This document shows, in pieces, positions 5,727 to 11,949 of a DNA stretch of 14,160 nt; positions within the stretch are counted from its first letter, which is position 1, and every line of letters starts with the position of its first letter. Location: positions 1 through 14,160 of the forward strand of contig JAZKXO010000113.1 of NCBI GenBank assembly GCA_045611685.1. Direction: 5' to 3'. The notes under the pieces are model-generated. The model saw only the letters and a list, made by a program, of their open reading frames with translations, ran no database searches and was not told the DNA's origin. Position numbers and translations under genes: made by a program. This DNA comes from SIG701 sp045611685 (lineage in GTDB: Bacteria; Bacillota; Clostridia; Oscillospirales; CAG-272).

Positions 5727-5748
5727 AGTGAAAGTCAATACTTTCACT
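5727..5748 (-). promoter_or_regulatory. Perfect 9-bp inverted repeat at the start of the early transcript
   Basis: AGTGAAAGT (5727-5735) and ACTTTCACT (5740-5748) are perfect complements around CAAT. The predicted early start point is about 5749, so the transcript would begin with this stem-loop. It may protect the 5' end of the message or be an operator for a dimeric repressor; the sequence cannot distinguish these. Confidence 0.75.
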
Positions 5749-5755
5749 ATCTACT

Positions 5756-5784
5756 ATTATAAAGGTTTGCAACAGTAATTGCAA
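5756..5784 (-). promoter_or_regulatory. Early promoter (leftward)
   Basis: On the minus strand the -35 box TTGCAA (5779-5784), a 17-bp spacer and the -10 box TATAAT (5756-5761) fit the housekeeping sigma consensus closely. A second TTGCAA (5767-5772) lies in the spacer. The predicted start is near 5749, 68 bp before the first ATG. Confidence 0.85.
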
Positions 5785-5819
5785 GCACTTTTTTCGATTT
5801 TGTGCAAATATATTTTCTA

Positions 5820-5848
5820 TTGGTTTTCATTTAACCGTATGGTAAAAT
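5820..5848 (+). promoter_or_regulatory. Late promoter (rightward), extended -10 type
   Basis: The -10 box TAAAAT (5843-5848) is preceded by TGG, giving an extended -10 TGnTAAAAT. A weak -35 TTGGTT (5820-5825) lies 17 bp upstream. Several T tracts (5789-5794, 5798-5801, 5813-5816, 5824-5827) precede it and may bend the DNA or act as an UP element. The predicted start is G5855, the first base of the structured RNA. A weak -35 is typical of promoters needing an activator, as phi29 late promoter A3 needs p4. Confidence 0.72.
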
Positions 5849-5854
5849 ATCTAT

Positions 5855-5969
5855 GGGGAGGGCCGACGTTTAATCGGCGTTTGCCGTCCGGGAACCGTTA
5901 CCGGGTGAAACCGGCCTGGATGAGCTCATAAGGACTAACGATCTAAACGTCGGACGCGGCCTTATCCCC
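5855..5969 (+). ncRNA. Candidate packaging RNA (pRNA), about 115 nt
   Basis: The transcript would start at G5855 from the late promoter. Hand folding gives a terminal helix of 5855-5864 with 5958-5969 (GGGG with CCCC, then AGGGCC with GGCCUU, 2-nt bulge). A second helix pairs 5865-5872 (GACGUUUA) with 5944-5951 (UAAACGUC), separated from the first by a 6-nt bulge at 5952-5957. An arm from 5873 to 5921 is topped by helix 5885-5891 with 5901-5907 and a 9-nt loop. That loop holds CGUUA (5896-5900), complementary to UAACG at 5936-5940. In RNA numbering these are 42-46 and 82-86; the interlocking loops of phi29 pRNA are 45-48 and 82-85. Length also matches the functional 117-120 nt of phi29 pRNA. 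The left arm stem is weak. A regulatory leader RNA is the alternative. Confidence 0.7.
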
Positions 5970-5983
5970 TATTATATTAATAG
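5969..5983 (+). promoter_or_regulatory. AT-rich hairpin between the RNA and the holin gene
   Basis: CTATTA (5969-5974) and TAATAG (5978-5983) are perfect complements around TAT, directly after the last pair of the structured RNA and just before the holin ribosome site AGGAAGG (5982-5988). There is no T tract, so the RNA is not terminated here. It could mark a processing site that frees the RNA from the late message, or restrain holin translation. Confidence 0.5.
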
Positions 5984-5997
5984 GAAGGTTTTGACTC

Positions 5998-6240
5998 ATG
6001 GATCAATGGGCTTCACTCATATCAAGTCTCGGTGTGCCGATCGTCGCTATGATCGGCCTTGCGTGGTATATCGTTAAGAAAGATAAAGAATCACATGACC
6101 GGGACGCGGAATTTTCATCTATGATCGGATTGATCATGGATGAACACAAAAAGGAAATAAGCGAGCTGCGCGAAGTGATCTCGAATAACACTCTGATCCT
6201 CACGCGGCTCTATGAACGTATGGGAGGTACTAAGGAATGA
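5998..6240 (+). CDS. Holin, UviB/BhlA-like (80 aa)
   Basis: One N-terminal hydrophobic helix (about 7-26, LISSLGVPIVAMIGLAWYIV) is followed by KKDK and a charged, helical, probably coiled-coil tail (about 40-75). This single-helix plus charged-tail layout is that of the UviB/BhlA group of small holins. Such proteins permeabilise the membrane and release the endolysin. The ribosome site AGGAAGG lies 9 nt before the ATG. The stop overlaps the endolysin start (ATGA), so the pair is translationally coupled. It is the first protein gene of the late unit; in phi29 the lysis genes are at the far right end. Confidence 0.75.
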   Translation: MDQWASLISSLGVPIVAMIGLAWYIVKKDKESHDRDAEFSSMIGLIMDEHKKEISELREVISNNTLILTRLYERMGGTKE

Positions 6241-7049
6241 AAACTTCAACCGAATTCGTCAAATATCTGTTTCGCCGCATCCCTCAGGAAGAGCTGATTC
6301 CCGGTACATATTATTGTACTGATTCAAGCGATATCGGCTCCGTCCCCGCGCATTATCTCATGGGCACGACCGGGCAGATAGCTTCTCAGTACAGACTCGA
6401 CGTCGCATACTCTAAGTATTATTCGAAAGCTGAGTATGGATCATGGACACGCCAGGCGTATGATACCAAGACGCAGCCGTGGATCACGGAGGGCGCGTTC
6501 ATGTATGACTGTCAGGGCCTGCTCGACGCTTTCGTCGGTCAGGATACCAACGCGGCCGGATGTTACGTCAATTGGTGCGGGATCCGCGATCAGGAGGCGC
6601 TCGATTTTATCCAACAGCGCGGCAGCGCCGCCGCGGGTGCTTGCGTCTTCAAGCGAAACGGCTCGGGCAGGATCTATCACGTCGGCTTCATCGCCGGAGT
6701 CAACGCCTCAGGCGTCCCGCTGGTTATCGAAGCAAAGTCGCTGAACGACGGGATCACAATGTCGCTGCTCACCTCCGGATGGAATGAGTACGGCGTTCCG
6801 AACCGCGTTCTCGAGTTCCCGGAAATTGAAAAAACCCGTTTCCGCGTAACTAATCCTATGATGCGAGGCGATAAGTTCGAAGCGATGCAGAGGGCGCTTC
6901 TCGCTAACGGTTATAATCCCGGAACGATCGACGGTATATGGGGCAACAACTCGCAGACCGCGTTTGAGGATATGCTCACCGTCAACCGGAAACCGGTTAT
7001 AATTAAAATGTCGATCAACGGCCAGTCCGTTATCAATGAAGAATATTAA
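6237..7049 (+). CDS. Endolysin, NlpC/P60-type peptidase with C-terminal peptidoglycan-binding domain (270 aa)
   Basis: This is a peptidoglycan hydrolase for lysis and perhaps also for DNA entry. The catalytic Cys is C92 in MYDCQGLL, the His is H148 in RIYHVGFI, and E165 in VIEAKS or a nearby residue may be the third member; spacing fits NlpC/P60 amidase/endopeptidases. The C-terminal part (about 208-250, MMRGDKFEAMQRALLANGY then DGIWGNNSQTAFEDM) is a type 1 peptidoglycan-binding repeat with the usual GxxG-poor helix pattern and D-G-xxG turn. There is no signal peptide, so it depends on the holin. It starts at ATG 6237 inside the holin stop. It differs from the phi29 lysozyme gp15, an example of lysin replacement. 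Confidence 0.85.
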   Translation: MKTSTEFVKYLFRRIPQEELIPGTYYCTDSSDIGSVPAHYLMGTTGQIASQYRLDVAYSKYYSKAEYGSWTRQAYDTKTQPWITEGAFMYDCQGLLDAFVGQDTNAAGCYVNWCGIRDQEALDFIQQRGSAAAGACVFKRNGSGRIYHVGFIAGVNASGVPLVIEAKSLNDGITMSLLTSGWNEYGVPNRVLEFPEIEKTRFRVTNPMMRGDKFEAMQRALLANGYNPGTIDGIWGNNSQTAFEDMLTVNRKPVIIKMSINGQSVINEEY

Positions 7050-7066
7050 AGAAAGGATCTAACGCT

Positions 7067-7363
7067 ATGCAGAAGAATCTCGAAGAGCTCACCGCTGAAT
7101 TCAGCGCTATCGTGGGCGATAACGATTCCGATGACGTACTTGCATTTCTCGAAGATCTCGCGGACTCGATGAACGCTAATCCCCCGGAAAGGGAGGATCT
7201 TACCGCTAAGGTCGCAGAGCTCGAAGGCAAGCTCAAAGAACTCAAGAAACGATATCGCGATCGTTTCTATGGCCGCTCCGAAGAGGAGGAAGAGTCCGTC
7301 GAAGAGGAGGAGACCTCTGACGGCGAAAAAATCAAGATCAAGGATCTGTTTAAGGAGGAATAA
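7067..7363 (+). CDS. Head scaffolding protein, phi29 gp7-like (98 aa)
   Basis: It lies directly before the capsid gene and has exactly the length of phi29 gp7 (98 residues). The protein is charged and helical: an N-terminal helical part (1-37), a predicted coiled coil (about 44-63, LTAKVAELEGKLKELKKRYR), an acidic linker (70-85) and a C-terminal tail KIKIKDLFKEE that resembles the hydrophobic-charged end of gp7 (ITIEDLE), the capsid-interacting segment. It would organise procapsid assembly and leave before or during packaging. ATG at 7067 has GAAAGGA upstream. The last codons AAG GAG GAA form the ribosome site of the capsid gene. Confidence 0.88.
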   Translation: MQKNLEELTAEFSAIVGDNDSDDVLAFLEDLADSMNANPPEREDLTAKVAELEGKLKELKKRYRDRFYGRSEEEEESVEEEETSDGEKIKIKDLFKEE

Positions 7364-7366
7364 ATC

Positions 7367-8827
7367 ATGCCTACTATCCCGCGTAAACTCACCGTGACCA
7401 ACGTTTCTAAGGACGTTATCAACGCGATCCTCAATGACGGATGGTCTGTCAACTATCGCGATTACGTCCCCGTAACCGCTTCTGATGCCGATTCGATCCG
7501 CGATATCGGCAAGATCATTATGGACGCTCCCAATCTCAGGAACGCGTTCTGCACCGATCTTATCAACAGGATCATCCTCGTTATCGTCACCTCTAAGATG
7601 TATGAGAACCCGTGGGCTCGCCTGAAGAAAGGCAAGCTCGAGATGGGCGAAGTCGTTGAGGAGATCTTCGTCAATATCGCTAAGGCCGAGCTCTATAACC
7701 CCTCGACCGCGAAAGATACCGTATTCCGTCGCAGGATCCCCGACGTCCGCGCTGCTTTCCATATCGTTAACAGCCAGGTCAAATACCCCGTTACGATCGG
7801 CAACGATGAACTCTCTATGGCGTTTACCACCGAAAACGGCCTCTATAATCTGATCGAAAAGATCTATGAGACCCTCTACACCGCGGACGCGTACGATGAA
7901 TTCAATATGATGAAGTATCTCATCGCGGAACATATCCTCGCAGGTCATATCAAGCCCGTTGCGATCGCGGCGCCCAACAGCGAAGCAAATATCCGCGCCG
8001 ACGTTACCGCGATCAAGGCGACCTCCAATAAGATGAAGTTTATGACCTCTGACTGGAATATCGCGGGCGTCAAGACTCATGCACGTCATGAGGAACAGAC
8101 CGTTATCGTCTCTGCTGATTTCGACGCAGCTATGGACGTTCAGGTTCTCGCCGCTGCTTTCAACATGGAGAAGGCCGAATTCCTCTCGAAGAGGCTTCTT
8201 GTTGACGGCTTCGGCGCGATCGATGTGATCCGTCTCGCTGAGTGCGCTCCCGAACTCTGCACCGATATCGTCTATGACTCTGACGGCTACGTGACCTCCG
8301 CGGCGCTGAAGAATATCTCTTCCGATGATCTCACCGCGCTCAACGCGATCCCCGCCGTACTGATCGACGATGCATTCATGCAGATCTACGATCGTCTGAT
8401 CACAATGGAGGATATCCGCAACCCGGACGGCCTCTATACCAACGCGTTCCTGCATTGCTGGAAGATATTCTCGATCTCTCCCTATGCTCCCGCAGCCGTA
8501 TTCACCTCCGCTAATGCGTCTGTTACCTCCGTCACCGTTACTCCCGAAACCGCGAATACCGTTAAGGGCGGCGACGTCAACCTTCAGGCCGTCGTTGCCG
8601 GCACCGGCTTCTTCGACCGCTCCGTGACGTGGACTCTCTCCGGCGCGAATAAGGCCGGCACCGTGATCACTCCGGCCGGCAACCTCCATATCGCAGCCGA
8701 TGAAACCGCGACCACGATCACCGTGACCGCTACCTCGAATGCGGCGTCCACCGTTACCGATACCGCTACGATCACCGTCTACGATAACCTCCCCGTTTAT
8801 AACGGCGAGATCGTCGTTAACCCCTAA
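7367..8827 (+). CDS. Major capsid protein with C-terminal Ig-like domain, phi29 gp8-like (486 aa)
   Basis: This is the shell protein of the head. An N-terminal HK97-type core is expected over about residues 1-375; it carries the sequence NPWARLKKGKLEMGEVVEEI (81-100), typical of this capsid family. A BIG2/Ig-like domain follows at about 386-473 (SVTSVTVTPETANTVKGGDV and the TITVTATSN repeat ending in TATITVYD). phi29 gp8 (448 residues) has the same layout, with its Ig-like domain on the capsid surface. The start at 7367 has AAGGAGG 8 nt upstream in the scaffold gene. Codon use is the most biased in the window (ATC, GAT, AAC, CTC), fitting very high expression. A GC hairpin follows the stop. 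Confidence 0.95.
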   Translation: MPTIPRKLTVTNVSKDVINAILNDGWSVNYRDYVPVTASDADSIRDIGKIIMDAPNLRNAFCTDLINRIILVIVTSKMYENPWARLKKGKLEMGEVVEEIFVNIAKAELYNPSTAKDTVFRRRIPDVRAAFHIVNSQVKYPVTIGNDELSMAFTTENGLYNLIEKIYETLYTADAYDEFNMMKYLIAEHILAGHIKPVAIAAPNSEANIRADVTAIKATSNKMKFMTSDWNIAGVKTHARHEEQTVIVSADFDAAMDVQVLAAAFNMEKAEFLSKRLLVDGFGAIDVIRLAECAPELCTDIVYDSDGYVTSAALKNISSDDLTALNAIPAVLIDDAFMQIYDRLITMEDIRNPDGLYTNAFLHCWKIFSISPYAPAAVFTSANASVTSVTVTPETANTVKGGDVNLQAVVAGTGFFDRSVTWTLSGANKAGTVITPAGNLHIAADETATTITVTATSNAASTVTDTATITVYDNLPVYNGEIVVNP

Positions 8828-8839
8828 CCTATCATGCAG

Positions 8840-8863
8840 CCGGGCCGGTTCCGATCGGCCCGG
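8840..8863 (+). promoter_or_regulatory. GC-rich hairpin after the capsid gene
   Basis: CCGGGCCG (8840-8847) and CGGCCCGG (8856-8863) pair perfectly around an 8-nt loop, 13 bp after the capsid stop. It is followed by TAAACC and not by a T tract, so it is at most a partial terminator. It may protect the 3' end of the capsid message. It resembles the hairpin at 4352-4376 in stem sequence and in the AAACC that follows. Confidence 0.75.
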
Positions 8864-8886
8864 TAAACCTTAAAGGAGGTTAAAAC

Positions 8887-9402
8887 ATGGCTAAGAAAAA
8901 GACTATTGAACTCCGTTCAAGCGGCGCGGACGTTCCGTCCGGCGACGTGAATATCACCTATAACGGCGTACGTATCGCCGGTTTCAGCGAGGACACCGAC
9001 GCAACGCTCAAAACGGGCATGAAGCGCGTTGAGCATGATATCGGTATCGAGTACATGAAACCGGCAGGAGGTGCGAACTATATTCCTTTTACACTTACCG
9101 ATACTGCTGAAACTTCTCATCTCTTCGGTTATGGAGATGAAAGTAATGCTATTCTCATAAAAAATGTGAGCGAGTTGATCGCATATACTGATCCTCAACA
9201 TGCAGAAGGCATTATCCCTCATATTTCTCCCATTGATCCGTCTGTTCTCATATACGGAATAACAGTGCGGTGTGACACCGATGCTCTTGATGTTAAACTC
9301 AATAACGTTGCCGTCGCATATGATGACCGTTCAGCAGCATATGTGGTTCACGATAACGATATCTCGGAGTTTAATCTCACTATCTCCGATAAAAACGTCT
9401 GA
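8887..9402 (+). CDS. Candidate head-fibre or decoration protein (171 aa)
   Basis: The gene occupies the position of phi29 gene 8.5 (head fibre), between capsid and tail knob. The ribosome site AAAGGAGGT is 7 nt before ATG 8887. The first 60 residues (MAKKKTIELRSSGAD onward) use the same biased codons as the capsid gene. From about 9061 the DNA changes to T-rich third positions (ATT, CCT, TCT, ACT, CAT) and stays so to near the end. The protein is beta-rich with no membrane helix. A conserved capsid-binding N-terminal part joined to an exchanged outer part is the simplest model. A tail component is the alternative. No family was recognised with confidence. Confidence 0.6.
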   Translation: MAKKKTIELRSSGADVPSGDVNITYNGVRIAGFSEDTDATLKTGMKRVEHDIGIEYMKPAGGANYIPFTLTDTAETSHLFGYGDESNAILIKNVSELIAYTDPQHAEGIIPHISPIDPSVLIYGITVRCDTDALDVKLNNVAVAYDDRSAAYVVHDNDISEFNLTISDKNV

Positions 9403-11027
9403 TGCCTATGTACGCGCCTGTACCGGATGGACAAGTTAAGATCCTGCGCGGAGTGCCGCTCGATTCTTCGTATAATAATACGATCTATTTCAGCTCGCTC
9501 TCCGCGCAGAGCACGTATTTTGCGGGACTCGCAAAGTACAGTTATACGCAGCTCATGTATATCCGGGAGACGCGGAAGCTCCGCATACCGCTTTCCGGAG
9601 ATACGGTTTTTGACTGCAATTATCTGATGTACAAAAACACGCAGTACGCTGATAAGTGGTTCTATGCATTCATCAACCAGGTTTACTATATCAACGATAA
9701 CTGCTGCGAGATCGAATTCGAGATCGACGTCATGCAGACGTGGGCGCTCGATTATGAGCTGAAACCGTCCTATATCGAACGCAATCATACTGTAACTGAC
9801 GTTATCGGTGAGAACCGCGTTCCCGAGAATCTCGATATCGGCTCATATATAACGAGATCCCGTACAAAAGCATGGTATGATAACGGCGCTAATCTATGGG
9901 ATGTTGTCGCGTTTTCTACGTTTGATTGGAGCACATGGCAGAAAACAAGCGGCGATATCATTTATGGTATTTACTCAGGCCTCACGCGTACGACCCTCGG
10001 ACAGATATCGGTTTCAGGATCGTTTACAGGCACGATGAGCTATGCGTGGATAACGGATGCAAGGCCGAAGATCACGGATCTTCTGAATAATCATGCTGAT
10101 CTCGTTGAAGGTGTGGTCGCTATAATCCTCACGCCTCATAACCTCGAAAGCGGCTTCGTTGATAAATCAATCACTCGACCGGGATCAACGTGGGCACTTG
10201 ACGGATATATTCCAAGAAACAAAAAGATATGGACGGCGCCGTTCTGCGTTCTGTATGTAACGGATACGAGCGGATCAGGCAAGGTCTATGCGTTTGAGGA
10301 TTTCGAGGGTGCTCCCGGCTCCGGAGTTACGTTCCGGTTCTACACCGATAAAGCTGCATGTCAGACTGTTATCGGCGTCCCGCTAGCGTATAAAGGCTCC
10401 GGAACAACACTCGGTACAGCTCAGCCCAATTTCGAAGAGGCAATATTTATAACAGGTTATCCGCAATGCCCGTGGGTCTCGGACGCATATAAAACGTATC
10501 TTGCTCAAAACGGCTCTAATCTGCTGCTATCTCAGGTATTGGGCGCGGGTCAGGTCGTTGCCGGCGCAGCTCTTACCGTTTTCAGCGAGGGTGCAGGAGC
10601 TCCGATCGGTATAGGCCTGATGACCTCGGGTGTATCGGCTATCGCCGGGCAGATCGCGGATCAACAGGATAAATCAAAGACGCCTCCGCGAGCTCACGGA
10701 AACTCGACGGGATCCGCATTTATTTCGATCAACGAAAAGGTTCCCGCGCTGCTGATCATGCAGCCGAGAAAAGAACAGGCGATCATTATTGATCAGTATT
10801 TCGACAAATACGGATACGCGATTCATAAGGTCGATGTCCCGAATATCTCTTCTCGCCCGCATTGGAATTACGTCAAAACAGTTGACGCGAATATTCTGCC
10901 TAAGAGCGGAACCGGGCTCCCCGCGTCTGATCTGAAGAAGATCGTACAGATATTCGACCGCGGGATCACGTTCTGGAAGAACGGCAGCGAAGTCGGAGAC
11001 TATACCCTCGACAACAGACCCTCATAA
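9402..11027 (+). CDS. Tail knob protein (distal tube), phi29 gp9-like (541 aa)
   Basis: The N-terminal domain has the family pattern YINDNCCEIEFEIDVMQTW (96-114) followed by KPSYIERNHT (121-130), seen in tail knob proteins of this group. Residues 374-418 form a long hydrophobic stretch (LLLSQVLGAGQVVAGAAL, then GAGAPIGIGLMTSGVSAIAG) in the position of the phi29 gp9 loops that block the tube and insert into the host membrane for DNA entry. phi29 gp9 is 599 residues. ATG 9402 shares one base with the previous stop; no clear ribosome site is seen, so translation is probably coupled. A second in-frame ATG lies at 9408. Confidence 0.93.
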   Translation: MPMYAPVPDGQVKILRGVPLDSSYNNTIYFSSLSAQSTYFAGLAKYSYTQLMYIRETRKLRIPLSGDTVFDCNYLMYKNTQYADKWFYAFINQVYYINDNCCEIEFEIDVMQTWALDYELKPSYIERNHTVTDVIGENRVPENLDIGSYITRSRTKAWYDNGANLWDVVAFSTFDWSTWQKTSGDIIYGIYSGLTRTTLGQISVSGSFTGTMSYAWITDARPKITDLLNNHADLVEGVVAIILTPHNLESGFVDKSITRPGSTWALDGYIPRNKKIWTAPFCVLYVTDTSGSGKVYAFEDFEGAPGSGVTFRFYTDKAACQTVIGVPLAYKGSGTTLGTAQPNFEEAIFITGYPQCPWVSDAYKTYLAQNGSNLLLSQVLGAGQVVAGAALTVFSEGAGAPIGIGLMTSGVSAIAGQIADQQDKSKTPPRAHGNSTGSAFISINEKVPALLIMQPRKEQAIIIDQYFDKYGYAIHKVDVPNISSRPHWNYVKTVDANILPKSGTGLPASDLKKIVQIFDRGITFWKNGSEVGDYTLDNRPS

Positions 11028-11040
11028 GGAAGGTGATTAG

Positions 11041-11949
11041 ATGTTTCTTGCAAACCCTTATTCGGGAACTAAGCTCTCGATCCAAGAACAGTTTCAAAAA
11101 GAAGCGCAGCGGATGAACGTTGATACGTATACCTATTGGTATGCGCGTCTCGTTGAGATCGCTATGGCCGGCTTTGAATGGATCAATCTGCCGCCTGAGA
11201 TCGATCCGCGCTTTCTTGAGATGATTCTTTGCTATGACGGCAAAGCTCTGTTCTATTTCGACGATGATCTCGAAGAGTTTTGCGCTCTTCAGTTTTTCAA
11301 TAGCTCGACGATCGATATCTACCGCGAGCCGATTCAGAGGACGCCTTATTCACCGTCTGTTCAGTACAGATATAAGACACTCTCGGAAAAAGAATCTGTT
11401 ATCATTTGGAATAACGGGCTCAGGCTCCCCGAGATCCTACCTCTCAGGCTCTACGCTAAGCGCATAGCAGAATGCGAGCGAGCGATCGACGTTAATATCC
11501 ACGGGCAAAAGACCCCGAAGATCATACGCTCAACACCGGAAGAGCGGCTCACTCTCGAGAATCTGTTTAAGAAATATGACGGGAATATCCCGTTCATCTT
11601 CGGCTCTAAAAATCTCGCTGATATGCAGGATATCACGGTGCTTGATACCACGGTTCCGTATGTCGCGGATAAGATACAGATTCAAAAGAGACAGCTATTC
11701 GCAGAAGCGCTTACCTATTTCGGCATAGAGAACGCGAACACAGAAAAGAAGGAACGGCTCGTTTCCGATGAGGTTGCCTCGAATTTCGGCGGCGTTGAGA
11801 TCTCCCGCCGCGCTCGCCTGAATGCACGAAAGCTCGCATGTAAAAAGATCAATGAGATGTTCGGGCTCGATATTGACGTACGGTTCGCGGCGTCTATCCC
11901 TGCTGACCGCGAAGCTATCCCTGAAACGGAGGTGGATATCAATGAGTAA
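11041..11949 (+). CDS. Upper collar / portal (head-tail connector), phi29 gp10-like (302 aa)
   Basis: The portal forms a 12-fold ring at one capsid vertex, holds the packaging RNA and ATPase, and is the channel for DNA. The length is near phi29 gp10 (309). Typical family segments are NIHGQKTPKII (152-162), LENLFKKYDGNIPFI (172-186), FGIENANTEKKERLVSDEVA (227-246) and the C-terminal NEMFGLDIDVRF (271-282). The start at 11041 has AAGGTGAT upstream. The 3' end overlaps the lower collar gene by 8 bp and carries its GGAGGTG ribosome site in codons for Glu-Val. Confidence 0.93.
   Translation: MFLANPYSGTKLSIQEQFQKEAQRMNVDTYTYWYARLVEIAMAGFEWINLPPEIDPRFLEMILCYDGKALFYFDDDLEEFCALQFFNSSTIDIYREPIQRTPYSPSVQYRYKTLSEKESVIIWNNGLRLPEILPLRLYAKRIAECERAIDVNIHGQKTPKIIRSTPEERLTLENLFKKYDGNIPFIFGSKNLADMQDITVLDTTVPYVADKIQIQKRQLFAEALTYFGIENANTEKKERLVSDEVASNFGGVEISRRARLNARKLACKKINEMFGLDIDVRFAASIPADREAIPETEVDINE

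Noticed and set aside
5682..5747. Upstream GTG start that would extend the first early protein
   Set aside because: The start would sit within the predicted 5' stem-loop about two bases from the transcription start, with no room for a ribosome site.
7046..8689. A 547-residue open frame on the minus strand opposite scaffold and capsid genes
   Set aside because: It is the antisense shadow of the highly biased capsid codons; it runs across two clear structural genes, has no good ribosome site and its product is rich in Arg, Asp, His and Val in the way antisense frames are.
11822..11941. Upstream in-frame start extending the lower collar protein by 40 residues
   Set aside because: The extension lies inside the portal gene, lacks a ribosome site, and reads as an out-of-frame portal sequence; 11942 has GGAGGTG.
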